Source of the DNA: Synechococcus sp. J7-Johnson
Lineage (GTDB): Bacteria > Cyanobacteriota > Cyanobacteriia > PCC-6307 > Cyanobiaceae
Direction of reading: 5' to 3'
Assembly: GCF_024345795.1 (NCBI RefSeq)
Contig: NZ_JAGQBU010000001.1
Location: forward strand, 1 to 64,000
DNA: 64,000 bases
In this document: positions 37,627 to 48,512 of the stretch, piece after piece
Layout: the number at the start of each line of letters is the position of its first letter
Position numbering within the stretch: the stretch's first letter is position 1
Position numbers and translations under genes: made by a program
Notes under the pieces: model-generated
Database searches by the model: none
Seen by the model: only the letters and a program-made list of their open reading frames with translations
Told to the model about the DNA's origin: nothing

Positions 37627-38376
37627 TCAGGGCCACGTCGCCAAGGGGGCCGCGAAGGCCGCCGGCTCCAGCACCGCCAGCCCCTCGGGCAGACCAATCA
37701 GATCGTGGGGCCCCAGGTAACCCCAGCTCACCAGGAAGCAGCGCACCGCCTCCAGTCCAGCGGTGGCGCGCACCGCCTCGAGCGTGGGCCGGCGGTCCTC
37801 GATGAACCAGAGCGGCCGCTGCAGCGTGCGCAGGCGCAGCAGCACCTCGGGCTTGCTGCCGTCCTCGTGGCCGAAGGTGTACAGGGGAACGAGGTCCTGG
37901 GCCGCCAGCAGCTCCCGGGCGAAGGCGCCGCCCTTGGTGGTGAGCACGGCCCAGTCGGCCGCCTCCGCCGCCAGGGCCCGCAGCCGCTGCGGCACTCCGG
38001 GGTAGGGCCGGTGCAGCGCCAGCCAATGACTACGATCGGCCGCAATGGCCTGCCGGCGCACCTCTTCGAGGGTGGTCTGCAAGGTCTCGGGGCTCCAGCC
38101 CCAGTGGGCCAGCGCTGGAGCCAGGGCCTGGTCATAGCCCGCACCCGGGGCAGTGAGGGCGCTGGAGCTGCGGGACAGCTCCGCGGCCACCAGGACCATC
38201 TCCCAGCCCTTGTGGATCAGCGGGCGTAGCCGGGCGAAGGCAACGGGAGCCTGCTCGGGGAGGGTGAGATCCGGCCGCAGCCTCAGGGCCGCCTTGCGAG
38301 CTGCCCACCAGTACTCCGCCATGCCGTCGACGAGGACCCCATCGAAATCGAACACCAGCAGCGGGCCGGGGGTCAC
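37627..38376 (-). CDS. HAD-superfamily hydrolase
   Basis: HAD motifs are in order: [13 protein letters not shown] (nucleophile Asp and second Asp), AVLTTKGG (motif II Thr), the KPE-type Lys in [11 protein letters not shown], and [13 protein letters not shown] (motif IV). The large cap between motifs I and II is helical. It is a phosphatase-type enzyme of unknown substrate. The open frame continues to 38577, but that part crosses tRNA-Gln. I therefore use the GTG at 38376, 18 bp after the tRNA end, giving 249 residues. Confidence 0.83.
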   Translation of the reverse strand: MTPGPLLVFDFDGVLVDGMAEYWWAARKAALRLRPDLTLPEQAPVAFARLRPLIHKGWEMVLVAAELSRSSSALTAPGAGYDQALAPALAHWGWSPETLQTTLEEVRRQAIAADRSHWLALHRPYPGVPQRLRALAAEAADWAVLTTKGGAFARELLAAQDLVPLYTFGHEDGSKPEVLLRLRTLQRPLWFIEDRRPTLEAVRATAGLEAVRCFLVSWGYLGPHDLIGLPEGLAVLEPAAFAAPLATWP

Positions 38377-38393
38377 GCAGGGATCTCTCAGAA

Positions 38394-38465
38394 CTGGGCC
38401 GCTAGGATTCGAACCTAGGAATGGCGGGACCAAAACCCGCTGCCTTACCACTTGGCGACGGCCCA
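38394..38465 (-). tRNA. trnQ: tRNA-Gln (TTG)
   Basis: The 72-nt cloverleaf on the minus strand has the acceptor TGGGCCG paired with CGGCCCA, an anticodon loop TTTTGGT giving TTG, and a T-loop GTTCGAATC. It lies just upstream of the HAD gene on the same strand. The CCA end is not encoded. Confidence 0.95.
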
Positions 38466-38622
38466 AAGCTCCAGTGGCGGCCTTCCAATCCAGTCGACCC
38501 ATGGGGATGGATCCGGGTTGGTCGGGCGCTTGACCGGTTGCCCTGTTAGTTACCCACAGCGGGCCGTCCTTCGTCAATCTCTGAATGCCGGCGGCGTACG
38601 TGCCGACCAGAGCCCGGCCGTT

Positions 38623-40320
38623 TCATGGAGGGAAGACCCGCAGCCGCCGCAGGTCGCCGCTGCCGAATTCGGCACTGCGCAGGCCGTACCCATTCACCTG
38701 ATCGGCCTGGATGAGGCGCACTGAAGGACTTCGGGGCAACAGCTCCACCGGCCGGCCATGGGGAAGCACCACCTGCTCCACCGCCAGACGGCATTCCTCC
38801 ATGGCGCCATGGGCGTCATCAGGGGCGCTGGCAGGGCTCGTCGATGCTGCCGCCCCGTCTCCGCCGCGACGGCGCAACAGCCTCTCCACACCGCGTTGGA
38901 TCTGGGGAATGGTGTCGGCCTTGATCACCAGGATCGGCACATGCCGCTCAAGGGCCTGGCTGCGTATCTGGGGTTCGCGACCCAGCTGCTGGCGCAGGCT
39001 GAGCACCGCATCGGCATCCTCCACCTGGCTGACGCGCTGCACGGGCAACTGACGGCTGCGCACCACCTGCTCGAGCAACTGGGGGCTGACCCCGCAGCAG
39101 TAGAGGCGCAGGGGAGGGGCGGCAGGGGAGGGTGGTGCCGAGCGGCGATGGGGCGGGAGCAGCTCCGGATCGGGCAGGGGCACCGGTGCCAGGGCTGGGC
39201 TTGGGGCTGCGCGGTCCCCAGCCAGAAGGGGGCCACGCCGCGGCATCCGGGGGGGAGAGCGAAGACCGGGATCGGGATCATTGAGGCGCAGCAGGCCGTC
39301 GCTGCCCAGCTCACGAACCTGGGGACGGACCGGCTGCCCACGCAGCTGCTGATCAACGGTGCGGGCCACGTCGCGGTGCACCAGCCAGCGGCTGCGGCTG
39401 TGCATCTCCACCGCCAGGGGGAAGGTGGGGTCAGCGCAGCGCTCGAGCACCGTCTTCTGGGAACCACGCCGGCGGGCCTCCTCATCCCCCAAGGTGACCG
39501 ACTGAATGCCCCCGATCAGATCGGCCAGGGTGGGGTTCTTGATCAGGTTGGCCAGCTCGTTGCCGTGGGCAGTAGCCACCAGCATCACGCCGCGCTCGGC
39601 AATGGTGCGGGCAGCCTGGGCCTCGAGTTCTGTGCCGATCTCATCGATCACGATCACCTCGGGCATGTGGTTTTCCACCGCCTCGATCATCACCTGATGC
39701 TGGTGCTCAGGCCTCGCCACCTGCATGCGTCTGGCCCGGCCGATGGCGGGATGGGGAATGTCTCCGTCGCCGGCGATCTCATTGCTGGTGTCGATCACCA
39801 CCACCCGCCGCTCCAGGTCGTCGGCCAGCACCCGGGCGATCTCCCGCAGGGCCGTGGTCTTGCCCACACCGGGCCGTCCCATCAGCAGCAGCGACTGGCC
39901 GCTGTCGAGCAGGTCGCGCACCATCGCCACCGTGCCGAACACCGCCCGGCCCACCCGGCAGGTGAGCCCGACCACCTCCCCACCGCGGTTGCGGATCGCA
40001 CTAATTCGATGCAGGGTGCGCTCGATACCGGCCCGGTTGTCGCCACCGAAGGACCCGAGCCGCTGCACCACCGCCGCCAGATCGGCCCGCTCGATCGGCC
40101 GCTGATCCAGCAGCTGGGCTCGGCCCGGATAGCGAGCTTCGGGTGCACGGCCCAGGTCGAGCACCACCTCCAGCAACTGATCACGGCTGGTGGGGCTCGC
40201 CAGCGCTTCAGCGACACGCTCGGGCAACACCTCCAGCAGGCGGTCGAGATCGTCGGTGATCCGCTGCGGGGTGATTGGCCGGGCAGCCGCGGCAATGGCA
40301 GCAACGCTTGGACTGGGCAT
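38623..40320 (-). CDS. ycf45: Ycf45-type AAA ATPase with R3H domain
   Basis: The 565-residue protein has an SpoIIIAA-like ATPase half, with Walker [13 protein letters not shown] near residue 150, [24 protein letters not shown] as Walker B, and [15 protein letters not shown] Pro-rich linker follows. The C-terminal part has an R3H-like single-stranded nucleic-acid-binding pattern, with the family motif [17 protein letters not shown]. This matches Ycf45, conserved in cyanobacteria and some plastids, of unsettled function. I use the ATG at 40320; a GTG two codons earlier is possible. Confidence 0.88.
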   Translation of the reverse strand: MPSPSVAAIAAAARPITPQRITDDLDRLLEVLPERVAEALASPTSRDQLLEVVLDLGRAPEARYPGRAQLLDQRPIERADLAAVVQRLGSFGGDNRAGIERTLHRISAIRNRGGEVVGLTCRVGRAVFGTVAMVRDLLDSGQSLLLMGRPGVGKTTALREIARVLADDLERRVVVIDTSNEIAGDGDIPHPAIGRARRMQVARPEHQHQVMIEAVENHMPEVIVIDEIGTELEAQAARTIAERGVMLVATAHGNELANLIKNPTLADLIGGIQSVTLGDEEARRRGSQKTVLERCADPTFPLAVEMHSRSRWLVHRDVARTVDQQLRGQPVRPQVRELGSDGLLRLNDPDPGLRSPPRMPRRGPLLAGDRAAPSPALAPVPLPDPELLPPHRRSAPPSPAAPPLRLYCCGVSPQLLEQVVRSRQLPVQRVSQVEDADAVLSLRQQLGREPQIRSQALERHVPILVIKADTIPQIQRGVERLLRRRGGDGAAASTSPASAPDDAHGAMEECRLAVEQVVLPHGRPVELLPRSPSVRLIQADQVNGYGLRSAEFGSGDLRRLRVFPP

Positions 40321-40346
40321 GGACACGGCCCATCTGAATCGACGTT

Positions 40347-41402
40347 CTAGCCATCGGCGGCCAGCCAGGGGGAGACAAGCTCCTGCGCCAGCTCCAGGGC
40401 CTGGGGCCAGAGGGCCGGCTCATCGAGCAGACGCCGGCCACGGCGCTCCGCCTCCAGCACCAGCGGGGAGAGCAGCCGACGGGCCAGACCACCGAAGGCC
40501 ACCCCGGCGGCGGCAGTCCGGGCGGCCTGAGAGCCGCCGCTGCGCTGGCGCAGCAGCGGCAGGCTGCGGCCATTGGTTCCGCCCGCGAGCTGGAGAGGCC
40601 CCGGGGGCGCCAGCCGGCGCAGGGCGAGCAGCAGGTTGACGGCGGCATGGGCCGTGCCATCGCCCACATCGCCACTCATCGGGCGGCCATCGAGTTGCCA
40701 GAGGGGCCGAAAGCGATGGCGGCGCAGAAGGACGAACCGCTGCCAGAGCTCCCTGGCCAGGGTCGCCGGGCTGGCGGCGGGGGGGGCACCAGCGGCAGCC
40801 GCACCGGCCTCAAGGCCACAACTCACGGCCAGGCGCCGCAAGGGCAGGCCAGAGGCCGCCACCTGCTCCAGGCGCCGGGCGAAGGCCTCTTCCCGGCCCA
40901 GGCAGGTGTGGATCTCCACCGCATCCGGGCGCAGGCGAGCCAGAAGCTCCGGCACTGCTGATGCTTCGAGCCCATGACTCTGGGCCTCGATCAGTCCGTG
41001 GGGGCAGGCGGGCAAGCAGCGGCCACAGCCGTAGCAGCGCTCCCTGGTCACACCGGCCCCGGTCGGGATCGCGTCTGCCGGGCAGACACGGGCGCAGGGC
41101 CTGGGGCAGTCGGTCGGGCAACGGCTGGGATCGAACCATGCCTTGCGGAAGTGGGGATCGTCGCCGTCGCTGAGGCTGAGCATCAGCCACGGGGTACCCA
41201 GCTCAGGACGCTGCTCTCGGGCCCAGCGCAGGCCCCGGCGGGCGGCGGCCACCACGGCTTCATCAGCGGCCACGTCAATGCAGTGAACCCCAGCAAGGGC
41301 ATAGAGCCCGCAGAGGTCTTCGATGGAAGCGAGATCCTGATTGCTGGCCCCGCAGATCAACTTGACCCAGCGACCGCAGGCCAGAGCCTGCTCAGGCGGC
41401 AA
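40347..41402 (-). CDS. ldpA: Circadian period modulator LdpA (iron-sulfur protein)
   Basis: The 351-residue protein holds two ferredoxin-like Cys clusters: [14 protein letters not shown] and [12 protein letters not shown] near residues 95-130. [20 protein letters not shown] is at the start, and an LdpA-specific C-terminal region follows. LdpA senses the redox state and adjusts the circadian period in Synechococcus elongatus. The overlap of 11 bp with ndhN suggests co-translation with an NDH-1 subunit, a reasonable pairing for a redox input protein. Confidence 0.88.
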   Translation of the reverse strand: MPPEQALACGRWVKLICGASNQDLASIEDLCGLYALAGVHCIDVAADEAVVAAARRGLRWAREQRPELGTPWLMLSLSDGDDPHFRKAWFDPSRCPTDCPRPCARVCPADAIPTGAGVTRERCYGCGRCLPACPHGLIEAQSHGLEASAVPELLARLRPDAVEIHTCLGREEAFARRLEQVAASGLPLRRLAVSCGLEAGAAAAGAPPAASPATLARELWQRFVLLRRHRFRPLWQLDGRPMSGDVGDGTAHAAVNLLLALRRLAPPGPLQLAGGTNGRSLPLLRQRSGGSQAARTAAAGVAFGGLARRLLSPLVLEAERRGRRLLDEPALWPQALELAQELVSPWLAADG

Positions 41403-41853
41403 CCATCTCCTCCAGGGGCGTCCAGCGCAGACTGCGGGAGCCGCCCAGCTCCGCCACGATCTTCAGCCGGGGCTCGCGCCGGGTCAGCGCACAGAGCGAC
41501 TGCAGCTCCGCCGAGGAGAGCACTTGAGCCTCCAGCAACCACAACACCATGGGCTTGATGCCCTCCAGCAATGCCCCCAACTGGGGCATCACTCGCTGTA
41601 CCTCGCCCACCGCGGCCCCGCGGCCCACGCTGTGATGGCCGAGGTGGGGTGGCCGAACCCCATGACTCTGGAACAGGAAGACCTCTGGGTCGCCCAGGCC
41701 CCGGGCCGAGGTGATCTGAGCGCCGTAGCCGGCTGCGCGCAGGCGGCGCAGCAGTCGGGTCTCAGCACCTCCTTCCAGGGGTGCATAAAGGGCGAGGGCG
41801 CCGGCCTTCTCCAGGTCCTGACGGAAACGGCGACCTGAGAGCAGCAGAGGCAT
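41392..41853 (-). CDS. ndhN: NAD(P)H-quinone oxidoreductase subunit N
   Basis: The 153-residue protein opens [20 protein letters not shown], has [21 protein letters not shown], and ends with [11 protein letters not shown], the NdhN family pattern. NdhN is a peripheral subunit of the cyanobacterial/plastid NDH-1 complex in the thylakoid, used in respiration and cyclic electron flow. It precedes and overlaps ldpA and is divergent from the ribosomal operon. Confidence 0.93.
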   Translation of the reverse strand: MPLLLSGRRFRQDLEKAGALALYAPLEGGAETRLLRRLRAAGYGAQITSARGLGDPEVFLFQSHGVRPPHLGHHSVGRGAAVGEVQRVMPQLGALLEGIKPMVLWLLEAQVLSSAELQSLCALTRREPRLKIVAELGGSRSLRWTPLEEMVAA

Positions 41854-42265
41854 GGGGCAGCTTCAGAACTGTTGGCGGAAGTCTGACAGGGGAGAGAAGG
41901 CTCTGGCTTGGGGCAATAGAGTATGGTGTTCGCTTGTGCATCTGATCTGCGCCCGACCGCTAGCCGGGCCTCCGGATCTGTGCGCGAGATCGTCGCTGGC
42001 GACGATCTCTTCTGGCCAGTGCGGCCAGGCTTGCCGGTTAGCTCCGTGCAATGCCCAACCGCCGGGATACTGCCGCCTTGCCCAGCAGGTGCGGACAAGT
42101 CCCAGCCAACTGTTTCGCCAACCGCTAGCCCACCAGAAACCGCCCCGGATCTCCCGCTTCCCAGCGGCTCCGGATCCAGGCTTCTGGCCAAGCGCGACTG
42201 CACGATTCAGTACCAAGTGGTTCGCACCTGTGCGCGCCACTGTCCTGCTGGCGTTTCTCCCTCAT
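41854..42265. other. 412-bp divergent region: ndhN promoter and rplC operon leader
   Basis: This long gene-free region should carry the ndhN promoter (minus) and the promoter and untranslated leader of the ribosomal operon (plus). AATAGAGTATGGTG near 41915-41928 offers -10-like hexamers on both strands. A perfect hairpin follows at 41986-42009. Several plus-strand open frames cross it, but they read into rplC out of frame or lack coding features. No small RNA could be identified. Confidence 0.5.
41986..42009 (+). promoter_or_regulatory. Perfect leader hairpin of the ribosomal protein operon
   Basis: GAGATCGTCG, loop CTGG, CGACGATCTC forms an uninterrupted 10-bp stem, 257 nt before the rplC ATG. 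No T-run follows, so it is not a simple terminator. Its location in a long leader suggests a regulatory RNA element, for example a binding site for a ribosomal protein such as L4. That role is inferred only from position. Confidence 0.5.
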
Positions 42266-42913
42266 ATGTCCTTCGGCATCCTTGGGAAGAAACTGGGCAT
42301 GTCTCAGTTTTTCGACCCCAACGGCAAATCCATCCCGGTCACCGTGATCGAGGCTGGTCCTTGCCGCATCACCCAACTCAAAACTCCTGCCACCGACGGC
42401 TACAGCGCCGCTCAGATCGGTTTTGGTGAGATCCGCGAGAAGCTCGTCAACAAGCCTGCGGCCGGTCACCTGGCCAAGTCAGGCGACGAGTTGCTGCGTC
42501 ACCTGCAGGAATACCGGCTGGAGTCCCTTGACGGCCTCGAGCTCGGCGCCTCCATCACTGTCGAGGCCTTCGAAGCCGGACAGAAAGTGGACGTCAGCGG
42601 CGACACGGTCGGCCGGGGCTTTTCCGGTTACCAGAAACGCCATGGCTTCAGTCGTGGCCCGATGAGCCACGGCTCCAAGAACCATCGCGAACCCGGATCC
42701 ACCGGCGCCGGCACCACGCCGGGTCGGGTCTATCCGGGCAAACGCATGGCGGGCCGCTATGGCGGCAAGCAGATCACCACCCGCGGCCTCACCATCCTCA
42801 AGGTGGACTATGAGCGCAACCTGCTGGTGGTGAAGGGTTCGGTGCCCGGCAAGCCCGGCGCCCTGCTCAGCATCCGTCCCGCCCTGCGGGTCGGCGCCAA
42901 GGCCGCGAACTGA
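42266..42913 (+). CDS. rplC: 50S ribosomal protein L3
   Basis: The 215-residue protein reads [14 protein letters not shown] at the start and [40 protein letters not shown] towards the C-terminus, the L3 signature. L3 binds near the peptidyl-transferase centre and starts 50S assembly. It is the first gene of the cluster here; rpsJ, which precedes it in E. coli, is absent. The frame is open much further upstream, but MSFGILGKK marks the true N-terminus. Confidence 0.97.
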   Translation: MSFGILGKKLGMSQFFDPNGKSIPVTVIEAGPCRITQLKTPATDGYSAAQIGFGEIREKLVNKPAAGHLAKSGDELLRHLQEYRLESLDGLELGASITVEAFEAGQKVDVSGDTVGRGFSGYQKRHGFSRGPMSHGSKNHREPGSTGAGTTPGRVYPGKRMAGRYGGKQITTRGLTILKVDYERNLLVVKGSVPGKPGALLSIRPALRVGAKAAN

Positions 42914-42924
42914 GGAGAAATCAG

Positions 42925-43560
42925 ATGGTGAATTGTGTTATCCGCGACTGGCAGGGCAAGGAGGCCGGCGAGGCCAGCCTTGATCTGAAAGTCGCCAAGA
43001 AATCATCCGCAGCCGACCTGGTGCACAGGGCGGTGGTTAGGCAGCTGGCCAATGCCCGACAGGGCACCGCCAGCACCCTCACCAGGGCGGAGGTCCGTGG
43101 TGGTGGCCGAAAGCCTTACAAGCAGAAGGGCACGGGCCGGGCCAGACAGGGCTCGATTCGCACCCCACTGCGCCCTGGTGGTGGTGTGATCTTCGGGCCC
43201 AAGCCCCGTAGCTACACCCTGGCGATGAACCGCAAGGAACGTCGTCTGGCCCTGCGCACGGCACTGATCAGCCGCGCCGCAGACATCCTGGTGGTCAAAG
43301 GCTTCGCTGCCGATCTTGAGGTTCCCAAAACCAAGGAGATCGTGGCGGCCCTGGAGCGCTGGCAGGTGCCGGCAGGCAGCAAGGTGCTGCTCGTGATCGA
43401 TGCCCCCAGCGACGTGGTTCGCCGCTCGGTGCGCAACCTTGAGAAGGTGAAGCTGATCGCCGCTGATCAGCTCAACGTGTTCGACCTGCTCCACGCCAAT
43501 GTGCTGGTGTTGAGCGAAGAGGCACTGGCGAAGATTCAGGAGATCTACGGCGATGACTGA
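42925..43560 (+). CDS. rplD: 50S ribosomal protein L4
   Basis: The 211-residue protein has [27 protein letters not shown], quoted here in parts: [20 protein letters not shown] and FGPKPRSYT. This is the L4 extended loop that lines the exit tunnel. A clear GAGGAG ribosome-binding site lies before the ATG. In other bacteria L4 also represses its own operon, which makes the leader hairpin upstream of rplC notable. It overlaps rplW by 8 bp. Confidence 0.97.
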   Translation: MVNCVIRDWQGKEAGEASLDLKVAKKSSAADLVHRAVVRQLANARQGTASTLTRAEVRGGGRKPYKQKGTGRARQGSIRTPLRPGGGVIFGPKPRSYTLAMNRKERRLALRTALISRAADILVVKGFAADLEVPKTKEIVAALERWQVPAGSKVLLVIDAPSDVVRRSVRNLEKVKLIAADQLNVFDLLHANVLVLSEEALAKIQEIYGDD

Positions 43561-43855
43561 ACGTTTCAATGGCCGGCTGGCGGATGTGATCCGCAAGCCG
43601 CTGATCACCGAAAAAGCCACCCGTGCCCTGGAACTCAACCAGTACACGTTCGAGGTGGATCCCCGGGCCGCCAAGCCCGACATCAAGGCTGCCGTCGAAC
43701 ATCTCTTTGATGTGCATGTGGTCGGGGTGAGCACCATGAATCCCCCTCGCCGCAGCCGGCGTGTCGGGCGCTTCGCCGGCAAGCGTGCGCAGGTGAAGAA
43801 AGCCGTGGTGCGCCTCGCCGCAGGCGATGCCATCCAGTTGTTCCCAGAGGCCTGA
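43553..43855 (+). CDS. rplW: 50S ribosomal protein L23
   Basis: The 100-residue protein has [16 protein letters not shown] and [21 protein letters not shown], the L23 core. L23 lies at the exit of the tunnel and docks trigger factor and SRP. Its start overlaps the end of rplD by 8 bp. Confidence 0.97.
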   Translation: MTERFNGRLADVIRKPLITEKATRALELNQYTFEVDPRAAKPDIKAAVEHLFDVHVVGVSTMNPPRRSRRVGRFAGKRAQVKKAVVRLAAGDAIQLFPEA

Positions 43856-43870
43856 GGGGTCTGAATCGTT

Positions 43871-44734
43871 ATGGCAATCCGCAACTACCGCCCCTACACC
43901 CCCGGCACCCGAGGCCGTTCCTCCAGCGACTTCAGCGAAGTCACTGAGCGCCGTCCCGAGCGTTCGCTGGTGGTGGCAAAACACCGCCAGAAAGGTCGCA
44001 ACAACCGCGGTGTGATCACCTGTCGCCATCGGGGTGGCGGCCATAAGCGCCTCTACCGCCTTGTTGACTTCCGCCGTGACAAAACCGGCGTGGTCGCCCG
44101 GGTGGCCGCCATCCACTACGACCCTCACCGCAATGCGCGGCTGGCGCTGCTCTTCTACACCGACGGTGAGAAGCGCTACATCCTTGCTCCCGCTGGACTA
44201 TCAGTGGGCCAGACGGTCGTATCGGGCCCCGAGGCCCCGATCGAAGTGGGCAACGCCCTGCCGCTCTCGGCCATTCCACTCGGATCCAGCGTCCACAACG
44301 TCGAGCTCTATGCCGGACGTGGCGGTCAGATGGTCCGTACCGCCGGTGCCAGCGCCCAGGTGATGGCAAAGGAAGGCGACTACGTCGCCCTCAAGCTGCC
44401 TTCCACCGAGGTTCGGCTGGTTCGTCGTGAGTGCTTCGCCACCCTTGGCGAAGTGGGCAACGCTGAAGTGCGCAACACCAGCCTCGGCAAGGCCGGTCGC
44501 ACCCGCTGGCTCGGCCGCCGTCCCCAGGTGCGCGGCAGTGTGATGAACCCGTGCGATCACCCCCACGGTGGTGGTGAAGGCCGGGCTCCGATCGGCCGCT
44601 CCGGTCCTGTCACACCCTGGGGCAAACCCGCCCTGGGCCTGAAAACCCGCAAACGCAACAAGCCCAGCAATCGGTTTGTGCTGCGGAAGCGTCGCCGCAC
44701 CTCCAAGCGGAGCCGTGGCGGACGGGATTCCTGA
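43871..44734 (+). CDS. rplB: 50S ribosomal protein L2
   Basis: The 287-residue protein has the L2 landmarks: [24 protein letters not shown], and the C-terminal [20 protein letters not shown] with the His essential for peptidyl transfer. It starts 15 bp after rplW. Confidence 0.98.
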   Translation: MAIRNYRPYTPGTRGRSSSDFSEVTERRPERSLVVAKHRQKGRNNRGVITCRHRGGGHKRLYRLVDFRRDKTGVVARVAAIHYDPHRNARLALLFYTDGEKRYILAPAGLSVGQTVVSGPEAPIEVGNALPLSAIPLGSSVHNVELYAGRGGQMVRTAGASAQVMAKEGDYVALKLPSTEVRLVRRECFATLGEVGNAEVRNTSLGKAGRTRWLGRRPQVRGSVMNPCDHPHGGGEGRAPIGRSGPVTPWGKPALGLKTRKRNKPSNRFVLRKRRRTSKRSRGGRDS

Positions 44735-44769
44735 TGCTCAACACCGCACTGCTGTCTGCCTGATTCGCT

Positions 44770-45045
44770 ATGGGACGTTCACTCAAAAAAGGCCCTTTCG
44801 TCGCCGACCATCTGCTGCGCAAGGTCGAAGCGCAGAACAGCGCTGGCGACAAGACCGTGATCAAGACCTGGTCACGGGCCTCCACGATCCTGCCGATGAT
44901 GATCGGCCACACCATTGCCGTCCACAACGGCAAAAGCCATGTGCCGGTCTACGTGACCGAGCAGATGGTGGGCCACAAGCTGGGGGAATTCGCCCCCACC
45001 CGCACCTTCCGGGGCCACATCAAAGATAAAAAAGGTGCCCGTTAA
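44770..45045 (+). CDS. rpsS: 30S ribosomal protein S19
   Basis: The 91-residue protein begins [16 protein letters not shown] and includes [21 protein letters not shown] and [12 protein letters not shown], the S19 signature. It sits in the head of the 30S subunit. It ends 13 bp before rplV. Confidence 0.98.
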   Translation: MGRSLKKGPFVADHLLRKVEAQNSAGDKTVIKTWSRASTILPMMIGHTIAVHNGKSHVPVYVTEQMVGHKLGEFAPTRTFRGHIKDKKGAR

Positions 45046-45058
45046 GGAGCGAATCACC

Positions 45059-45418
45059 ATGGCCAACACCACCACCCCCAGTCAAGAAGCCCGCGCCCAC
45101 GGCCGCTACATCCGCGGATCCGTGTCCAAGGTGCGCCGGGTGCTCGATCAGATCCGCGGTCGCACCTACCGCGAAGCGCTGATTCTGCTCGAGTTCATGC
45201 CCTATCGCTCCACCGGACCGATCACCAAGGTGCTCCGTTCCGCCGTGGCCAACGCCGAGCACAACATGGGGCTCGATCCGGCCTCGCTCGTGATCAGCAC
45301 CGCCATCGCCGATATGGGTCCCTCCCTGAAGCGCTTCCGGCCACGGGCCCAGGGCCGTGCTTACGCCATCAAAAAGCAAACCTGCCACATCAGCATTGCT
45401 GTGGCTCCTTCCGCCTGA
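45059..45418 (+). CDS. rplV: 50S ribosomal protein L22
   Basis: The 119-residue protein shows [29 protein letters not shown] and [19 protein letters not shown], the L22 pattern with its tunnel-lining beta hairpin. An AAGGAG site precedes the ATG at 45059. The frame is open from 45035 inside rpsS, but the SD fixes the start. Confidence 0.97.
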   Translation: MANTTTPSQEARAHGRYIRGSVSKVRRVLDQIRGRTYREALILLEFMPYRSTGPITKVLRSAVANAEHNMGLDPASLVISTAIADMGPSLKRFRPRAQGRAYAIKKQTCHISIAVAPSA

Positions 45419-45437
45419 CCCCCGAGGACACCGCCCG

Positions 45438-46166
45438 ATGGGACACAAGATCCATCCAACCGGCCTGCGCCTGGGGATCACCCAGGACCACCGCTCCCGT
45501 TGGTACGCCCCCAGCAAGACCTACCCGATCCTCCTCCAGGAGGATGACCGGATCCGCTGCTTCATTCATAAGAAGTACGCCTCAGCCGGTATCAGCGATG
45601 TGCTGATCGCCCGCAAGGCCGATCAGCTGGAGGTCGAGCTCAAGACAGCCCGGCCTGGTGTGCTGGTGGGACGCCAGGGCAGCGGCATCGAAGAACTGCG
45701 CGCCGGCATCCAGAAGACCGTCGGTGATCGCAACCGCCAGGTGCGCATCAACGTGGTGGAAGTGGAGCGGGTTGACGCCGATGCCTTCCTGCTGGCCGAA
45801 TACATCGCCCAGCAACTGGAGAAGCGGGTGGCGTTCCGCCGAGTCATGCGCATGACCGTGCAGCGTGCCCAACGGGCAGGCGTGCTCGGCCTCAAGATCC
45901 AGGTGAGCGGACGCCTCAACGGCGCCGAAATCGCCAGGACCGAATGGACCCGGGAAGGCCGGGTCCCGCTGCATACCCTCCGCGCCGACATCGACTACGC
46001 CACCAAGGTGGCCTCCACCACCTATGGGGTGCTGGGAATCAAGGTGTGGGTGTTCAAAGGAGAAGTGCTTCCTGGTCAACAGGAAAAACTCCCCGTCGGG
46101 GCAGCACCACGGCGCCGCGCCAATCGCCGGCCCCAACAGTTCGAAGACCGCTCCAACGAGGAGTGA
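45438..46166 (+). CDS. rpsC: 30S ribosomal protein S3
   Basis: The 242-residue protein begins [15 protein letters not shown], has the KH-domain motif [14 protein letters not shown], and the C-terminal [21 protein letters not shown]3 lines the mRNA entry site. The start at 45438 is fixed by the conserved GHKIHP motif, 19 bp after rplV. Confidence 0.97.
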   Translation: MGHKIHPTGLRLGITQDHRSRWYAPSKTYPILLQEDDRIRCFIHKKYASAGISDVLIARKADQLEVELKTARPGVLVGRQGSGIEELRAGIQKTVGDRNRQVRINVVEVERVDADAFLLAEYIAQQLEKRVAFRRVMRMTVQRAQRAGVLGLKIQVSGRLNGAEIARTEWTREGRVPLHTLRADIDYATKVASTTYGVLGIKVWVFKGEVLPGQQEKLPVGAAPRRRANRRPQQFEDRSNEE

Positions 46167-46182
46167 GCAGGAAGCCTGAACC

Positions 46183-46644
46183 ATGCTGAGTCCACGTCGC
46201 GTCAAATTCCGCAAACAGCAGCGAGGCCGCATGTGCGGTGTCGCCAGCCGGGGCAACACCATTGCCTTCGGTCAGTTTGCGCTGCAGGCCCAGGAATGCG
46301 GGTGGATCACCTCCCGACAGATTGAGGCCAGCCGCCGGGCCATGACCCGCTACGTCAAGCGGGGGGGAAAGATCTGGATCCGGATCTTCCCTGACAAGCC
46401 CGTCACCATGCGCCCAGCCGAAACCCGAATGGGTTCTGGTAAGGGCAACCCCGAGTTCTGGGTGGCTGTCATCAAGCCAGGTCGCATTCTCTTTGAAATG
46501 GGCGGTCCCGAAATCACCGAAGCCATTGCCAAGGAGGCCATGCGCCTGGCTCAGTACAAGCTCCCCATCAAGACCAAGTTCCTGGCCCTTGACGAGCAGG
46601 CGAGCGCGGTCGAACCGGAGACCACCGTTCCTGTGGAGTCCTGA
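46183..46644 (+). CDS. rplP: 50S ribosomal protein L16
   Basis: The 153-residue protein begins [17 protein letters not shown] and contains [19 protein letters not shown] and [16 protein letters not shown], the L16 signature. It has a short extra tail of about 15 residues after the usual end. L16 helps place the tRNA acceptor arm in the A site. Confidence 0.97.
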   Translation: MLSPRRVKFRKQQRGRMCGVASRGNTIAFGQFALQAQECGWITSRQIEASRRAMTRYVKRGGKIWIRIFPDKPVTMRPAETRMGSGKGNPEFWVAVIKPGRILFEMGGPEITEAIAKEAMRLAQYKLPIKTKFLALDEQASAVEPETTVPVES

Positions 46645-46648
46645 ACCC

Positions 46649-46864
46649 ATGGCCCGTCCTGACATCGCCGAGGTGCGCAAGCTCACCGACGCCGAAATCA
46701 GCGAACAGATCAATGGCTGCCGCCGCGATCTCTTCGATCTGCGCTTCCAGCAGGCCACCCGCCGTCTGGAACAACCCCACCGCTTCAAGGAAAGCCGCAT
46801 CAAGCTGGCCCACCTGCTGACGGTGCAGAAGGAGCGTCAGAGCTCCGCCCCCTCCGCCTCCTGA
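46649..46864 (+). CDS. rpmC: 50S ribosomal protein L29
   Basis: The 71-residue helical protein has [19 protein letters not shown] and [14 protein letters not shown], the L29 pattern. It starts 4 bp after rplP. The frame is open further upstream inside rplP, so the start is set by the conserved N-terminus [12 protein letters not shown]. Confidence 0.95.
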   Translation: MARPDIAEVRKLTDAEISEQINGCRRDLFDLRFQQATRRLEQPHRFKESRIKLAHLLTVQKERQSSAPSAS

Positions 46865-46880
46865 TCCCCCCACACCACCC

Positions 46881-47132
46881 ATGGCACTCAAGGAAAGGGT
46901 CGGCGTCGTCGTCAGCGACAAGATGGACAAAACTGTGGTGGTGGCGGTTGAAAACCGCTTCCCCCATCCCATCTACCAGAAGACCGTCAGCCGCACCACC
47001 CGTTACAAAGCCCACGACGAGGACAATCGTTGTCGCGTGGGGGATCGGGTCCGCATCACCGAAACTCGCCCCCTCAGCCGTACCAAGCGCTGGGCAGTAG
47101 CCGAAGTTTTCACCACATCCGGCGCGAGCTGA
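46881..47132 (+). CDS. rpsQ: 30S ribosomal protein S17
   Basis: The 83-residue protein reads [38 protein letters not shown] and [11 protein letters not shown], the S17 signature of an OB-fold rRNA binder. Confidence 0.97.
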   Translation: MALKERVGVVVSDKMDKTVVVAVENRFPHPIYQKTVSRTTRYKAHDEDNRCRVGDRVRITETRPLSRTKRWAVAEVFTTSGAS

Positions 47133-47144
47133 GAAGATCCCACC

Positions 47145-47510
47145 ATGATTCAGCAGGAAACTTATCTCAACGTCGCTGACAACAGCGGTGCGAAGCGTAT
47201 CCAGTGCATTCGGGTGCTGGGCACCAATCGTCGCTATGCCCACGTGGGCGATGTGATCGTGGCCGCCGTCAAGGATGCCATGCCCAACATGGGCGTCAAA
47301 AAGTCGGATGTGGTCAAGGCCGTGGTGGTTCGCACCAGGGCCACCCTGCGCCGGGACACCGGCAACGCGATTCGCTTCGACGACAATGCCGCCGTGATCC
47401 TGGGCACCGACAACAACCCCAAAGGCACCCGGGTGTTCGGACCCGTGGCCCGGGAACTGCGGGAGCGCAACTTCACCAAAATCGTGTCTCTCGCCCCGGA
47501 GGTGATCTGA
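47145..47510 (+). CDS. rplN: 50S ribosomal protein L14
   Basis: The 121-residue protein begins [18 protein letters not shown] and has [20 protein letters not shown] and [20 protein letters not shown], the L14 signature. It ends one base before the rplX start. Confidence 0.98.
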   Translation: MIQQETYLNVADNSGAKRIQCIRVLGTNRRYAHVGDVIVAAVKDAMPNMGVKKSDVVKAVVVRTRATLRRDTGNAIRFDDNAAVILGTDNNPKGTRVFGPVARELRERNFTKIVSLAPEVI

Positions 47511-47511
47511 G

Positions 47512-47868
47512 ATGGCCACAGCCACCCCAAAACCAAGGCCCGTTCACAGGGTCAAGATGCGCATCCGCAAGGGTGACACCGTCAAGGTGATTGCCGGCAA
47601 GGACAAGGGCAAGACCGGTGAGGTCCTGCGCACCCTTCCCGATGAGAACCGTGTGGTCGTGCAGGGCATCAACCTGCGCACCCGCCACATGAAGCCCACT
47701 CAAGAAGGCGAATCAGGCCGCATCCTCACCGAGGAGGCCTCCATCCACGCGTCCAACGTGATGGTGTTTTCAACCGCCAACAACGTCCCCAGCCGGGTGG
47801 AGCTCGTCGTCGATGCCGACGGCACCAAGAAGCGCCGACTCAAGAAGACGGGTGAAGTTCTTGCCTGA
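47512..47868 (+). CDS. rplX: 50S ribosomal protein L24
   Basis: The 118-residue protein has the KOW motif [20 protein letters not shown] and [18 protein letters not shown], typical of L24, an early 50S assembly protein. A gap of 84 bp separates it from rplE, longer than the other spacings in this part. Confidence 0.97.
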   Translation: MATATPKPRPVHRVKMRIRKGDTVKVIAGKDKGKTGEVLRTLPDENRVVVQGINLRTRHMKPTQEGESGRILTEEASIHASNVMVFSTANNVPSRVELVVDADGTKKRRLKKTGEVLA

Positions 47869-47952
47869 GTGCAAGGACGACCGCTCCCACCGCTGAACGC
47901 AACCCCGTCCGCTTTCTGACAAAGCCCAGAAGCGCATTCCCCTACCCCCGCC

Positions 47953-48492
47953 ATGTCACTCAAACAGCGCTATCGGGAGACGATCCAGCCCAAGTTGCTA
48001 AAGGATCTGACCCTCTCGAACATCCATGAAGTCCCCAAGGTGGTGAAGGTCACCGTCAACAGGGGGCTTGGCGAAGCCGCCCAGAACGCCAAGGCTCTTG
48101 AAGCCTCGATCAGCGAGCTGGCCACGATCACCGGACAGAAGGTGGTGGTGACGCGCGCAAAGAAAGCCATCGCCGGCTTCAAGATTCGCCAGGGCATGCC
48201 GATCGGCGTGGTTGTCACCCTGCGGGGAGATCGGATGTATGCCTTCCTGGAGCGCCTGATCAACCTGGCCCTGCCGCGCATCCGCGACTTTCGCGGGGTC
48301 AGCCCCAAGAGCTTCGACGGACGGGGCAATTACACCCTGGGGGTGCGGGAGCAGATCATCTTCCCCGAAATTTCCTACGACAAGATCGACGCCATTCGTG
48401 GCATGGACATCACCATCGTGACCAGCGCCCGCAACGACGAAGAGGGCCGGGCCCTCCTCCGCGAGATGGGAATGCCGTTCCGCAGCAACTGA
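47953..48492 (+). CDS. rplE: 50S ribosomal protein L5
   Basis: The 179-residue protein has [40 protein letters not shown] and [12 protein letters not shown], the L5 signature. L5 binds 5S rRNA. In E. coli rpsN follows; here rpsH follows directly. Confidence 0.97.
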   Translation: MSLKQRYRETIQPKLLKDLTLSNIHEVPKVVKVTVNRGLGEAAQNAKALEASISELATITGQKVVVTRAKKAIAGFKIRQGMPIGVVVTLRGDRMYAFLERLINLALPRIRDFRGVSPKSFDGRGNYTLGVREQIIFPEISYDKIDAIRGMDITIVTSARNDEEGRALLREMGMPFRSN

Positions 48493-48512
48493 GCCCTCCT
48501 CGGATCCCAACC

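Noticed and set aside
38377..38577. Longer start for the HAD phosphatase
   Set aside because: It would translate through tRNA-Gln at 38394-38465.
38758..40350. 530-codon plus-strand frame opposite ycf45
   Set aside because: Shadow of the ATPase/R3H gene; His/Gln-rich composition typical of antisense frames here.
41852..42265. N-terminal extension of L3 across the whole leader
   Set aside because: L3 has a conserved [12 protein letters not shown] start. The extension is frame-open by chance in GC-rich DNA.
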